The notes: generated by a model from the letters alone, not told the origin. Numbered from the stretch's first letter, positions 55,020 through 64,000 are shown. The stretch is DNA of 64,000 nucleotides from an uncultured Oscillospiraceae bacterium (GCA_900552945.1 USBI01000003.1:13068-77067), one strand, 5' to 3'. Translations and numbers: made by a program.

Positions 55020-56411
55020 ATGGCTAAAATTAAAGTGACTGAAACTGTCCTTCGTGACGCGCATCAGTCCCTGCTTGCCACCAGAATGACAACTGACGAC
55101 ATGCTTCCCATTCTTTCCACAATGGACAAGGTCGGTTTTTATTCTGCAGAGGTTTGGGGCGGCGCTACGTTCGACAGCTGCTTGAGATTTTTAAATGAAG
55201 ACCCGTGGGAGCGTCTGCGCATCATCCGTCGTGAGATGCCGAACACCAAATTGCAGATGCTGTTCCGTGGTCAGAACATGCTGGGTTACCGTCATTATGC
55301 AGACGATGTTCTGGAGTATTTTGTTCAGAGATCGGTTGCGAACGGCATCGATATCATCCGTATTTTTGATGCGCTTAATGATATTCGTAACCTGAGAACC
55401 GCAATCAAAGCGGCGAAAAAAGAAAAAGCACATGCGCAGGTTGCTATCTCTTACACGTTGGGTGATGTCTTCACCGATGAGTATTATGTCAATTATGCGA
55501 AACAAATCGAGGAGGAAGGCGCGGACTCCATCTGCATTAAAGATATGGCTGCGCTCCTTACCCCGTATCGTACCGCTACCTTGACTAAGGCGATTAAAGA
55601 CGCTGTCAAGATTCCGGTGCAGCTTCATACCCACTATACTTCCGGGCTTGCTTCCATGTGCCTGTTAAAGGCAATTGAAAACGGTGCGGATATGATTGAT
55701 ACCGCAATGTCTCCGTTGGCTCTGGGTACTTCTCATGCGCCGACCGAGTCCATGGTCGCGGCTCTGAAAGGCACCGAGTATGACACAGGGCTTGATCTTG
55801 TTTTGCTTAACGAGATCCGTTCTTACTTCATGGGCCTTCGTGAGAAATATATTAAAGCAGGCCTTCTCGATCCGAAAATGCTGGCAGTTGACGCGAATGC
55901 GCTCATCTATCAGGTTCCGGGCGGTATGCTTTCCAACCTCCTTTCTCAGCTGAAACAGGCTGGCAAAGAGGATCAGCTCGACGCAGTTCTCAATGAGGTT
56001 CCGCGTGTTCGCGCTGATGCAGGTATGCCTCCGCTGGTTACTCCGACTTCTCAGATCGTTGGTACACAGGCTGTGTTTAATGTTATCATGGGTGAGCGTT
56101 ACAAAATGGTCACCAAAGAGTTTAAAGGCCTGGTACGTGGTGAATACGGTAAAACTCCGGTCACGATTGATCCGGAATTCCGCAAAAAGATCATTGGCGA
56201 TGCAGAGCCGATCGACTGCCGTCCGGCTGATCTGCTTGAGCCGGAGCTCGATAAGCTGCGTGCGGAATGCGCTCAGTGGACTGAGCAGGAAGAGGATGTC
56301 CTCAGCTATGCACAGTTCGGTCAGGTTGCGGTTAAGTTTTTCGAAAACCGGCATAAAAAACCGTTTGACGAAAACGAGCCGAATACAACCATTCAGGTAT
56401 CTTACAAATAA
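55020..56411 (+). CDS. Oxaloacetate decarboxylase alpha / pyruvate carboxylase carboxyltransferase subunit
   Basis: 463-residue TIM-barrel carboxyltransferase without a fused biotin domain. Metal and catalytic motifs: TVLRDAHQSLLATRM, WGGATFD, MLFRGQN, SICIKDMAALL (catalytic Lys) and QLHTHYTSG (metal His pair). The biotin carrier is the separate gene upstream. No biotin carboxylase or OadB membrane subunit is in the window, so it may belong to a Na+-pumping oxaloacetate decarboxylase or a split pyruvate carboxylase whose partners lie elsewhere. Confidence 0.92.
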   Translation: MAKIKVTETVLRDAHQSLLATRMTTDDMLPILSTMDKVGFYSAEVWGGATFDSCLRFLNEDPWERLRIIRREMPNTKLQMLFRGQNMLGYRHYADDVLEYFVQRSVANGIDIIRIFDALNDIRNLRTAIKAAKKEKAHAQVAISYTLGDVFTDEYYVNYAKQIEEEGADSICIKDMAALLTPYRTATLTKAIKDAVKIPVQLHTHYTSGLASMCLLKAIENGADMIDTAMSPLALGTSHAPTESMVAALKGTEYDTGLDLVLLNEIRSYFMGLREKYIKAGLLDPKMLAVDANALIYQVPGGMLSNLLSQLKQAGKEDQLDAVLNEVPRVRADAGMPPLVTPTSQIVGTQAVFNVIMGERYKMVTKEFKGLVRGEYGKTPVTIDPEFRKKIIGDAEPIDCRPADLLEPELDKLRAECAQWTEQEEDVLSYAQFGQVAVKFFENRHKKPFDENEPNTTIQVSYK

Positions 56412-56421
56412 TGATCTTCTT

Positions 56422-56450
56422 AAAAAGGCGCTGAATCCAGCGCCTTTTTT
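56422..56450 (+). terminator. Terminator after carboxyltransferase gene
   Basis: AAAAAGGCGCTG and CAGCGCCTTTTTT around an AATC loop. Confidence 0.93.
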
Positions 56451-56581
56451 ATTTTGCTTAAGAGCCGTTTTTAGAAATAATGTGAACGGAAATAACAATT
56501 TGAAGTCAAAATCAAATTATGGATAAATTATTAATAAATGTGAATGATTTATGAATAAAACGTTCCCGGTTTTGGGATTTA

Positions 56582-56590
56582 TGCTATAAT
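56582..56590 (+). promoter_or_regulatory. Extended -10 promoter for the yicC-rsmB run
   Basis: TGC directly before TATAAT (56585-56590). No good -35 at 17 bp (GTTCCC), so recognition would depend on the extended -10. The 170-base AT-rich stretch between the terminator and this site shows nothing else. Confidence 0.6.
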
Positions 56591-56663
56591 ATAAAAAGAA
56601 AAGGCCTTGAAAAGGGCTTTGATTGGACTCACTTTTACAAAACTGTTAATCGAGGGAAAAAAC

Positions 56664-57542
56664 ATGCTAAAAAGTATGACTGGGTATGGGCGGAGTCAGC
56701 AGCTGATTGATGGGCGTGATATTCTGGTGGAAATCCGGTCGGTCAATCACCGCTATTTTGAGTATTCTGCTCGTGTACCCCGCGTTTACGGCTATCTGGA
56801 AGAGAAGATGAAAACATTTCTTCAGGAAAGAGTGTCGCGCGGTAAGATCGATGTTAATATCACTGTGTTTACCGTAGAAGGGCAGGATTCGGTCGTTGAG
56901 CTGAACAAATCGCTGGCGAAAGGCTACATTACGGCGCTTCGTTCGGTTTCGGAAGAATTCGGATTAAGCGACAACCTTTCTTTAAATTCGCTTGCCCGTT
57001 TTCCGGATGTTTTCAATGTTCGTAAGGCAGCCGAAGACGAAGAAGTAATTTGGAACAGCGTGCGTGTTGTAGCGGAAGAAGCGTTGGATCGTTTTGTTTC
57101 GATGCGCGAAAAAGAAGGCGAACGCATGCGTCTTGACGTGCTGGGCCGGCTGGATACCATTGAGCAGGCGGTTTCACGCGTGGAAGAACGTTCTCCTATG
57201 ACAACGCAGGCTTATCGCGACCGGCTTTACGCGAAACTCAAAGAAGTTCTGGAAGGCCGGGAAATTGATGATGCGCGTGTCTTGACAGAAGCGGCCGTTT
57301 TTTCTGAACGGATCGCGGTGGATGAAGAAACCGTCCGTTTGCGCAGTCACTTAAACCAGCTTCGTTCGTTTATGAATTCAGAAGAGCCAATCGGCCGTAA
57401 ACTGGACTTCCTTATTCAGGAGGTAAACCGGGAAATTAATACCATTGGTTCAAAAGCGCAGGATCTTGAAATAACCAAGATCGTGGTGGATTTAAAGAGC
57501 GAAGTAGAGAAAATTCGCGAACAGATTCAGAATATTGAATAA
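56664..57542 (+). CDS. yicC: YicC family endoribonuclease
   Basis: 292-residue YicC/YloC protein; E. coli YicC has RNase activity. N-terminal [30 protein letters not shown], and C-terminal [31 protein letters not shown] 56664 follows CGAGGG. It heads the yicC-remA-gmk-rpoZ order known from B. subtilis (yloC-ylzA-gmk-rpoZ). Confidence 0.95.
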   Translation: MLKSMTGYGRSQQLIDGRDILVEIRSVNHRYFEYSARVPRVYGYLEEKMKTFLQERVSRGKIDVNITVFTVEGQDSVVELNKSLAKGYITALRSVSEEFGLSDNLSLNSLARFPDVFNVRKAAEDEEVIWNSVRVVAEEALDRFVSMREKEGERMRLDVLGRLDTIEQAVSRVEERSPMTTQAYRDRLYAKLKEVLEGREIDDARVLTEAAVFSERIAVDEETVRLRSHLNQLRSFMNSEEPIGRKLDFLIQEVNREINTIGSKAQDLEITKIVVDLKSEVEKIREQIQNIE

Positions 57543-57561
57543 TGAGTGGAAGGAGATCATC

Positions 57562-57825
57562 ATGAAACTGATTAATATCGGCTTTGGAAATATGGTTTCT
57601 GCAAACCGATTGATTGCGATTGTCAGCCCGGAATCCGCGCCGATTAAACGCATTATTCAGGATGCCCGTGATAAAGGCGCGCTGATCGACGCAACATATG
57701 GGCGCCGTACCCGTGCGGTTATTATCATGGACAGCGATCATGTTGTTCTTTCGGCCGTGCAGCCGGAAACGGTTGCAAACCGGTTGTCTTATCAGGATGA
57801 GGAAGAGGAGGAAGCGGATGAATAA
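57562..57825 (+). CDS. remA: Extracellular-matrix regulator RemA (DUF370)
   Basis: 87-residue DNA-binding protein ([55 protein letters not shown]). B. subtilis RemA activates matrix and osmoprotection operons and forms ring-like oligomers. The tail is strongly acidic (DEEEEEADE). ATG 57562 follows AAGGAG; overlaps gmk by eight bases. Confidence 0.95.
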   Translation: MKLINIGFGNMVSANRLIAIVSPESAPIKRIIQDARDKGALIDATYGRRTRAVIIMDSDHVVLSAVQPETVANRLSYQDEEEEEADE

Positions 57826-58420
57826 GTCCGGTTTGCTGGTTGTAGTGTCCGGTCCGTCCGGTTGTGGAAAAGGAACTGTTTTAAAACAGCTGATTGAAAA
57901 TGACGAACATGTCTTTTATTCAGTTTCGGCAACAACACGGTCGCCCCGGGTTGGAGAGGTGGATGGTGTTCACTACTATTTTATCAGCAAAGAACAGTTT
58001 GAGGAGAAAATCGCAAGCGGCGGTATGCTGGAGTATGCCAGCTATGTCGGGAATTACTACGGCACGCCGAAACAGGCGGTTGAAGAAAAGTGCGCTGCCG
58101 GTTACGATGTAATTCTGGAAATTGAAGTTCAGGGTGCTATGCAGCTTCGGGAAAAATGCCCGAATGCGGTGTTTGTTTTCATCATTCCTCCAAGCATGGA
58201 GGAACTGGAACACCGTCTTGTGAACCGGCAGACCGAAACGCAAGAGGTGATTCAAAACCGCTTGAATACGGCGCGTACAGAATTACAATTTGCGCCGAAA
58301 TATGATTATATTGTTGTAAACCAGACGGTCGAACAGGCCGTGTCAGATATACGGGCGATTTTGCAGGCTGAAAAGTGCCGCAGCAACCGTATGGAAAATC
58401 AATTGAATGAGGTGTTATAA
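57818..58420 (+). CDS. gmk: Guanylate kinase
   Basis: Phosphorylates GMP to GDP; 200 residues. P-loop [10 protein letters not shown], the GMP-binding segment [23 protein letters not shown], and [18 protein letters not shown] 57818 lies inside the acidic tail codons of remA, whose GGAAGAGGAGGAAG stretch doubles as the ribosome-binding site. Confidence 0.97.
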   Translation: MNKSGLLVVVSGPSGCGKGTVLKQLIENDEHVFYSVSATTRSPRVGEVDGVHYYFISKEQFEEKIASGGMLEYASYVGNYYGTPKQAVEEKCAAGYDVILEIEVQGAMQLREKCPNAVFVFIIPPSMEELEHRLVNRQTETQEVIQNRLNTARTELQFAPKYDYIVVNQTVEQAVSDIRAILQAEKCRSNRMENQLNEVL

Positions 58421-58424
58421 GATT

Positions 58425-58628
58425 ATGCACAGACCATCTGCAAGTGAAATGTTAAAGGGAAATGAAAGCTACTATTCTTTGGTTGTAGGCGTTGCAAAAC
58501 GCGCACGCCAGATTGCTGAAAAGGCAGAAGAGGAAGGAACCCCGCTGACTGAAAAACCGGTTCAGCTTGCGGTAGAAGAATTTGAAAAAGGCGCCTATAA
58601 AATCGTAGAGGAATCCGAAGAAGAATAA
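58425..58628 (+). CDS. rpoZ: RNA polymerase omega subunit
   Basis: 67-residue omega subunit, which aids assembly of RNA polymerase. MHRPSASEMLKGNESYYSLVVGVAKRARQIAE matches the core helix, and EKPVQLAVEEFEKGAYKI follows. ATG 58425, four bases after gmk, with GAGGTG upstream. Confidence 0.92.
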   Translation: MHRPSASEMLKGNESYYSLVVGVAKRARQIAEKAEEEGTPLTEKPVQLAVEEFEKGAYKIVEESEEE

Positions 58629-58666
58629 CTGCAGCCTGAAACGGCTGAGAGGAAGGGGGGATGTAT

Positions 58667-61129
58667 ATGCAGCAGCGGCTCATTGCGAAGGTGGCAATTG
58701 AAAAAGCGACCGTACGCTTTGATAAACTGTTCGATTACATCGTCCCAGATGATATGACGGATAGGATCCAGCCCGGCTGCCGTGTTCTTGTGCCGTTTGG
58801 CAGAGGAAACCGTAAAATGCAGGCGCTGGTCTTTTCTTTGTCGGATCACGCGGATTTTTCCAGTTCCTGCAAGGCGATTTTTGCTTTGCTGGATGAAACT
58901 CCGCTTGTAGATGAAGAGGGTTTTCGAATCATCCAATATTTAAAGGAAAATACATTCTGCACCTATTACGATGCTGTAAGAGTGCTTCTCCCGGTCGGAC
59001 TGAATGTAGATGTGGTGTCATCATATCATCTTGTTCACCGGATCGATGAGGTAGAACTTTCGGCGTTCAGCGAAGCGGAACAGAATGTCATCCGTTTTCT
59101 AAAAACCGCGAAAAACAAAGCGGAGTTAAACAGTTTTTTAAAAAATATCGGCTGTGGTGAACAGAACAAGGTTGTGGATGGGCTAATCCAAAAGGGAATC
59201 ATTGTTCCGGATGATAAAATTAAACGCCGTGTGTGCGATGAGACCATCCGTATGATTCGTTTGAAGGATGATTTTGACCCTGCCAATGCATCGCTTTCTC
59301 CTAAGCAGGCATCGGTTGTAGAATTGCTGCAGGAAACCCAGGTCGCTTCGGTAAAGGAATGCTGTTATTTGTGCGGTGTGACAGAAGCGGTTTTGAAAAC
59401 ATTGGTCAAAAAAAACGCGGCAGAGTTTTATGAACGCAAAATATTCAGGCGGCCGAAAATCGCTAGAAATGACCGCCCATCGCCGGCTTCGACCAAGCTT
59501 TCTGAAGAACAGCTGAAGGTGTTTTCCGGGCTTTTTGATCTTTACCAGAGTCATCAGCCAAACGTAGCGCTGCTTCAGGGGGTGACCGGAAGCGGAAAAA
59601 CGCAGATTTTTTTAAAGCTCATTGAATTTGTTGTTTCTCAAGGCCGTCAAGCGATTATGATGGTTCCTGAAATTTCATTGACGCCGCAGATGGTTTCTCA
59701 GTTTATTTCCATGTTCGGGGACCGTGTCGCGGTGATCCACAGCGGTCTTTCCCTGGGAGAGAGGGCCGATGAATATGAGCGCATCCGCAATGGGAGCGCA
59801 CAGATCGTAGTCGGTACAAGAAGCGCGGTGTTTTCTCCCTGCAAAAATATCGGACTTATCGTTATGGACGAGGAGGGGGAAGCCTCCTATAAGTCGGAGT
59901 CGTCACCCCGTTATCATGCGAGAGACGTTGCAAAATTTCGGTGTGCTACCCATAACGCGCTGCTCTTGCTTGCTTCCGCTACACCATCGGTGGACAGCTA
60001 TTATCGGGCTAAAAAGGGAAAATATCACCTGTTTGAATTAAAAAAGAGGTATTCCACCGCGATTCTGCCGGATGTGTATCTGGTGGATCTGCGGGATCAT
60101 CTAAACCCTGCGCAGTCAGAAATCCTGAGCGACGTGCTCATCGACGAGTTGTATTACAACCTGACTCATGGGGAGCAGTCGATTCTTTTGCTCAACCGGC
60201 GGGGATATCACACCTACGCAACCTGTATTGACTGCGGTGAAGTGCAACTTTGCCCGCATTGCAGCGTGGCGCTTACCTATCACCGAGCAAACGGGAGAAT
60301 GATGTGCCATTATTGCGGCTATTCGGTAAAGCAGGATTTTATCTGCCCCAAATGCGGCGGAAAGCATATCCGGCTCACCGGCCTCGGTACCCAGAAACTG
60401 GAGGATGAGGTCTCCCGGCTGTTTCCAGATGCCAGGGTTCTTCGCATGGATACGGATACCACCTTCTCCCGGTTCGCCTACGAAGAAGCGTTTCAGAAAT
60501 TCGGCGCCGGCGGGTATGATATCATGCTGGGTACCCAGATGATCGCGAAGGGCTTGGATTTTCCAAATGTCACGCTCGTTGGCGTCCTTTCGGTGGATAA
60601 ACTGTTGTATTCCACCGACTTCAGAAGCAATGAACGGACATTTTCTCTGGTGACGCAGGTCGTTGGTCGGAGTGGAAGAGGGCAGAAGGCTGGCCGTGCG
60701 TATATTCAGACTTACACGCCGGAACATCCGGTTTTGAATTTCGCGGCACATCAAAACTATGAATCGTTTTATAACGATGAGATTCAGGCAAGACGTGCAC
60801 TGCTTTATCCGCCGTTTTGCGATATATGCGTCATCGGTTTTTCGGCGCTTCAGGAAAAGACGGTAAAAAACGCCGCTTATTCCTTTCTAAATTTGCTCAA
60901 GCAAACAGTTCAAGCCAGTCCGGTAAAAATTCCAATGAGGGTTTTGGGTCCGGTTGAAGCGGATATTTTTAAGTTAAATAACAAATATCGATATCGCATT
61001 GTTATAAAATGCAAGGCAAACACTGTGTTTAAGCGGATGCTTCAGGGCTTGCTGGAACAAACATCGGCGCTTCCGGCGTTTTCCAAAACGACGGTTTTTG
61101 CTGATATCAATGGTGAAATCAATATTTAA
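58667..61129 (+). CDS. priA: Primosomal replication restart helicase PriA
   Basis: Superfamily 2 helicase that reloads replisomes; 820 residues. N-terminal 3' binding domain, Walker A GVTGSGKTQ, Walker B VMDEEGEASYK (DEEG rather than the usual DEEH or DEEQ), SATPS, two zinc sites (CIDCGEVQLCPHC; CHYCGY..CPKCGG) and GTQMIAKGLDFPNVTLVGV, QVVGRSGRG. ATG 58667 is six bases from GGAAGGGGGG; the ATG at 58661 abuts it. coaBC, which lies between rpoZ and priA in B. subtilis, is absent here. Confidence 0.95.
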   Translation: MQQRLIAKVAIEKATVRFDKLFDYIVPDDMTDRIQPGCRVLVPFGRGNRKMQALVFSLSDHADFSSSCKAIFALLDETPLVDEEGFRIIQYLKENTFCTYYDAVRVLLPVGLNVDVVSSYHLVHRIDEVELSAFSEAEQNVIRFLKTAKNKAELNSFLKNIGCGEQNKVVDGLIQKGIIVPDDKIKRRVCDETIRMIRLKDDFDPANASLSPKQASVVELLQETQVASVKECCYLCGVTEAVLKTLVKKNAAEFYERKIFRRPKIARNDRPSPASTKLSEEQLKVFSGLFDLYQSHQPNVALLQGVTGSGKTQIFLKLIEFVVSQGRQAIMMVPEISLTPQMVSQFISMFGDRVAVIHSGLSLGERADEYERIRNGSAQIVVGTRSAVFSPCKNIGLIVMDEEGEASYKSESSPRYHARDVAKFRCATHNALLLLASATPSVDSYYRAKKGKYHLFELKKRYSTAILPDVYLVDLRDHLNPAQSEILSDVLIDELYYNLTHGEQSILLLNRRGYHTYATCIDCGEVQLCPHCSVALTYHRANGRMMCHYCGYSVKQDFICPKCGGKHIRLTGLGTQKLEDEVSRLFPDARVLRMDTDTTFSRFAYEEAFQKFGAGGYDIMLGTQMIAKGLDFPNVTLVGVLSVDKLLYSTDFRSNERTFSLVTQVVGRSGRGQKAGRAYIQTYTPEHPVLNFAAHQNYESFYNDEIQARRALLYPPFCDICVIGFSALQEKTVKNAAYSFLNLLKQTVQASPVKIPMRVLGPVEADIFKLNNKYRYRIVIKCKANTVFKRMLQGLLEQTSALPAFSKTTVFADINGEINI

Positions 61130-61165
61130 AATACAATAAGCCAACGGCTGGAAAGGTTGAATAAA

Positions 61166-61624
61166 ATGGCAATTCGCAATGTAGTTAAAAAAGGCGATGA
61201 AGTACTCAAAAAGGTAAGCCGCCCGGTTGAAAAGTTCGATGAAAAGCTCTGGGAGCTTCTGGACGATATGGCGGAAACCATGTATAAAAATGAAGGTGTT
61301 GGCCTGGCGGCGCCGCAGGTGGGCATTCTGCGCCGGGTTGTGACCATTGACACGGGAGAAGGGCTGATTGAGCTTGTCAATCCGCAGATCATTGAATCCA
61401 GCGGAGAACAGAAAGAGTACGAAGGCTGTTTGTCCTGCCCGAATGAATTCGGAATTGTAAAACGCCCAATGAAGGTTACTGTTTCTGCGCAGGATCGGAA
61501 TGGAAATACGTTTACTCGAAGCGGAGAAGGTTTATTGGCGCGTGCATTCTGCCATGAGCTCGATCATTTGGACGGCATTCTGTTTCTTGATCTTGCAGAG
61601 GAAATTGTCCGCGAGGATGACTAA
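61166..61624 (+). CDS. def: Peptide deformylase
   Basis: Removes the N-formyl group from new proteins; 152 residues. All three motifs are present: GVGLAAPQVG, EGCLSCP (metal Cys) and HELDHLDG (metal His pair and catalytic Glu). ATG 61166 is nine bases after GGAAAGG; TTG 61157 abuts it. Pairs with fmt directly downstream. Confidence 0.97.
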   Translation: MAIRNVVKKGDEVLKKVSRPVEKFDEKLWELLDDMAETMYKNEGVGLAAPQVGILRRVVTIDTGEGLIELVNPQIIESSGEQKEYEGCLSCPNEFGIVKRPMKVTVSAQDRNGNTFTRSGEGLLARAFCHELDHLDGILFLDLAEEIVREDD

Positions 61625-61644
61625 AGCGGCTGAAGGAGGAAATA

Positions 61645-62571
61645 ATGAATATTGTTTTTATGGGCACTCCTGACTTTGCCGTTCCCAGTTTAAAAACATT
61701 GCTTGATATGGGCGAAACGGTCCTCGGTGTATTTACCCAGCCGGATAAACCAAAAGGGCGCGGGCATAAATTGGCGCCTACGCCGGTGAAACAACTGGCG
61801 TTGGAACATAATCTGCCGGTTTATCAGCCCAAAACACTCCGAAGCGGAGAAGCGGAAGAGGTTTTGCGTACCCTCAACCCGGAACTGATTGTTGTTGTGG
61901 CGTATGGGAAGATCCTTCCGAAAGAGATTCTGGAACTTCCCAAATACGGGTGCATCAACGTGCATGGTTCACTGTTGCCGAAGTACCGCGGAGCCGCACC
62001 GATTCAGTGGACGGTGCTCAACGGGGATAAACTTGCCGGTGTGACCACCATGTATATGGCCGAAGGGCTGGATACGGGGGATATGCTGTTAAAATCCGAA
62101 GTGCCGGTCAAAGAGAACGAAACAGCAAGCGAACTTTATGATCGCCTTTCTTTTGTGGGAGCGGACCTTTTAAAAGAGACCATTCTGCGGCTGAAGCAGG
62201 GAAGTCTCACCGCAGTCCCGCAAAATGATGAGGAATCCTGTTATGCTCCCATGCTTTCCAAAGAGATGTCGGCAATTGATTTTAACAAATCCGCGGAAGC
62301 GGTCCACAGGCAGATTCTCGGCCTTTCCGACTGGCCGTGCGCTGTGACCGAATATAACGGAAAGCGGCTAAAGGTGTATCGTTCTGCTTTGTGCGACCGT
62401 TCCGGAACGCCTGGTACCGTGCTGGATAATAAGCGGCTGGTTGTTGCCTGTGGGAGCGGATCGGTTGAGTTAACGGAAGTGCAGTATGAAGGCTCAAAAC
62501 GAATGCCGGGGGATGCGTTTATGCGCGGAAGACACATTTCCGCCGGCGATCAACTAGGAAAGAGTGAGTGA
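61645..62571 (+). CDS. fmt: Methionyl-tRNA formyltransferase
   Basis: Formylates initiator Met-tRNA with 10-formyl-THF; 308 residues. MGTPDFAVPSLKTLL, NVHGSLLPKYRGAAPIQW (catalytic Asn-His) and a C-terminal OB-like tRNA-binding domain (~205-308). AAGGAGG precedes the ATG. The def-fmt order is standard. Confidence 0.97.
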   Translation: MNIVFMGTPDFAVPSLKTLLDMGETVLGVFTQPDKPKGRGHKLAPTPVKQLALEHNLPVYQPKTLRSGEAEEVLRTLNPELIVVVAYGKILPKEILELPKYGCINVHGSLLPKYRGAAPIQWTVLNGDKLAGVTTMYMAEGLDTGDMLLKSEVPVKENETASELYDRLSFVGADLLKETILRLKQGSLTAVPQNDEESCYAPMLSKEMSAIDFNKSAEAVHRQILGLSDWPCAVTEYNGKRLKVYRSALCDRSGTPGTVLDNKRLVVACGSGSVELTEVQYEGSKRMPGDAFMRGRHISAGDQLGKSE

Positions 62572-63263
62572 TTTTGCCGTATTTTTATTTTGATACCTAT
62601 TATTGGTTTCTTGTGATTCCTGCTTTGCTGATTGCGGTGATCGCACAAATTAATGTAAAATCGACCTTTCATAAATATCAGAATGTATACAATCGAAAAG
62701 GATTGACCGCAGATCAGGTCGCCCGGCAGATTTTGGATGATAACGGGCTTTCCCATGTTGCGGTCGTTCATACACCGGGGGAATTGTCAGACCATTTCGA
62801 CCCGTCTGCCAATGTGGTGCGCCTGTCGGACTCCACTTACGGCAGTCCTTCAGTCGGAGCAATCGGCGTTGCGGCTCATGAGGTCGGCCACGCGGTACAG
62901 CATGCCCGCGGGTATGTTCCGCTTAAGATTCGCAAAACCATCATTCCGCTGACCCAGTTTGGGTCGTCTCTTGCCATTCCGCTGGTGCTGATTGGTTTGA
63001 TTATGTCCTTTCAGCCGCTCGTTCTGGCGGGAATTCTGCTGTTCTGTGCAGTTGTGCTGTTTCAGCTCATTACGCTTCCGGTTGAGTTCAATGCCAGCCG
63101 CCGCGCTTTGCAGACACTGGGTTCACAGCATATTCTGGAGGGTGAAGAGCTGACTGGCGCAAAACGGGTTTTGACCGCGGCAGCGCTTACCTATGTTGCT
63201 GCACTGGTCGTAGCACTCGCAAACCTTGTGCGGTTGATTGCGCTCGCCAACAGGAGACGCTAA
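62568..63263 (+). CDS. Membrane zinc metallopeptidase (YugP-like)
   Basis: 231-residue putative neutral zinc metallopeptidase. Zinc motif H104-E105-x2-H108 (AAHEVGHAVQHA), and hydrophobic segments at about 10-28, 125-145, 150-175 and 205-225. GTG 62568 overlaps the fmt stop by four bases; TTG 62574 is possible. The family often lies between fmt and rsmB in Clostridia. Substrate unknown. Confidence 0.88.
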   Translation: MILPYFYFDTYYWFLVIPALLIAVIAQINVKSTFHKYQNVYNRKGLTADQVARQILDDNGLSHVAVVHTPGELSDHFDPSANVVRLSDSTYGSPSVGAIGVAAHEVGHAVQHARGYVPLKIRKTIIPLTQFGSSLAIPLVLIGLIMSFQPLVLAGILLFCAVVLFQLITLPVEFNASRRALQTLGSQHILEGEELTGAKRVLTAAALTYVAALVVALANLVRLIALANRRR

Positions 63264-63264
63264 C

Positions 63265-63958
63265 ATGAAAAGCGCAAGGCAGATTGTAACAGAATGTCTC
63301 GTTCGGCTGGAACAGGATAAAAGTTATTCCAATTTGCTGCTGGATGCGGCGCTCAAAAAGGAAAACTTGTCGTCCGCTGATCAAAAGTTTGCCACACGGC
63401 TTTTTTACGGTGTGGTCGAGCGAAAGCTCACACTGGATTATATCGCCGCAGGCTATCTTTCCCAGCCAGTGGCAAAAACTCCGCTTGCGGTGCGCATCAT
63501 CCTGTGGATGGGGTTTTATCAGCTCCTTTATATGGATGTTCCCGATTCCGCGGCGGTCAATGAGAGCGTCAAGCTGGCCGCGCGGTTTAAACCGGGAGCA
63601 AAAGGTTTGATCAACGCGGTGCTTCGCCGGTTTATCCGGGAGGGAAAACAGGTTGCTTTGCCGGATAAAACGACAGACCCGTTTCAATATTGCAGTGTGG
63701 CATATTCCTGTCCGCGCTGGCTGGTGGAGCAGTATGCCGGGGATTACGGGGAAGAAAAGCTTGGTCTGATCTTGGAAACCTCACTTCTCGCTCCTCCGAT
63801 AACGGTTCGGCTCAATCCTTTAAAAACGGATGTTTCGGCCGCTTTAGACAGGTTTTCAGCGGAGGGTATCAAAGCCGCTGCGGAGGGAAACCTGCCGAAT
63901 GCGGTTTGTGTGGAGGGAAATCCTTCCGCGTCATCCGCTTTTGCGGACGGGCTTTTTC
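63265..63958 (+). CDS. rsmB: 16S rRNA m5C967 methyltransferase RsmB, N-terminal part (cut by assembly end)
   Basis: First 231 residues of RsmB (Sun), normally about 440. The N-terminal NusB-like RNA-binding domain is complete (AVNESVKLAARFKPGAKGLINAVLRRFIRE), followed by the start of the Fmu domain (SCPRWLVEQYAGDYGEE, PPITVRLNPLKTD). The usual continuation after FADGLF would be a VQDEAS-like segment with the SAM site, but the reading frame runs into adapter at 63959 and gives SYTHLRAHETGA, which is vector-like nonsense. ATG 63265 follows AGGAGA. Partial because of contamination, not mutation. Confidence 0.94.
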
Positions 63959-64000
63959 CTGTCTCTTATACACATCTCCGAGCCCACGAGACCGGAGCCT
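63959..64000 (+). other. Illumina Nextera adapter with i7 index (non-genomic)
   Basis: Bases 63959-63977 are the 19-base Tn5 mosaic end (CTGTCTCTTATACACATCT). 63978-63992 are the Nextera read-2 extension (CCGAGCCCACGAGAC). 63993-64000 (CGGAGCCT) equals, as I recall it, the Nextera XT i7 index N720. Assembly artefact at the contig end. Confidence 0.98.

Overview
The window is a stretch of bacterial chromosome made almost entirely of core genes. It points to an anaerobic, endospore-forming member of the Clostridia, probably in or near the Oscillospiraceae/Ruminococcaceae. The evidence is sporulation genes (spoIVFA/spoIVFB-like pair, spoIIR, gerW/ytfJ, a DacF-type carboxypeptidase), a rubredoxin plus flavo-diiron oxygen-detoxification pair, a bacterial V/A-type ATPase, a two-gene transketolase, a split biotin carrier/carboxyltransferase pair, and Firmicutes-type gene orders. 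Base composition looks even throughout. I see no phage, insertion sequence, CRISPR array, rRNA or tRNA.

Layout on the + strand unless noted. 1-1.8 kb: 3' end of uvrA. 1.8-3.3 kb: rubredoxin and flavo-diiron protein. 3.4-4.3 kb (- strand): CAP-domain lipoprotein. 4.5-21.3 kb: a long co-directional run, miaB-ricA-mutS-mutL-miaA-hfq, then a HlyD-like protein, yggS-sepF-ylmH-divIVA-ileS-lspA-rluD-HAD phosphatase, covering tRNA modification, mismatch repair, cell division and lipoprotein processing with no clear terminator inside. 21.3-23.2 kb: split transketolase. 23.5-25.0 kb: spoIVFA/B-like pair. 25.1-28.9 kb: radical SAM/DUF2344 pair and glyA. 29.0-30.3 kb (- strand): rarA. 30.5-32.6 kb: SGNH hydrolase, membrane protein, tandem GNAT. 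32.7-43.0 kb (- strand): an eleven-gene unit, ACT protein, DUF711/PFL protein and nine V-ATPase subunits. 43.2-47.9 kb: PHP phosphatase, then an Lrp regulator, aminotransferase, DUF362 ferredoxin and ispE. 48-54.5 kb: spoIIR, rpmB (- strand), then M50 protease-scpA-scpB-ytfI-ytfJ-dacF-rluB. 54.6-56.4 kb: biotin carrier and carboxyltransferase. 56.6-64 kb: yicC-remA-gmk-rpoZ-priA-def-fmt-Zn peptidase-rsmB.

Most vegetative promoters I could place have a 17-bp spacer, often with an extended -10, and each main transcription unit ends in a good Rho-independent terminator. Many genes start with TTG or GTG, placed by strong ribosome-binding sites.

The last 42 bases (63959-64000) are not genomic. 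They are an Illumina Nextera adapter plus an eight-base i7 index, so the final gene, rsmB, is cut by the end of the assembly. I found no wholly new multi-gene system. The best leads are a hairpin that both resembles an ispE terminator and buries the spoIIR ribosome-binding site, the coupling of an ACT/DUF711 pair to the V-ATPase operon, a SpoIVFA-like protein with an apparently complete M23 metal site, and a cysteine-rich tail on the RicA homologue.
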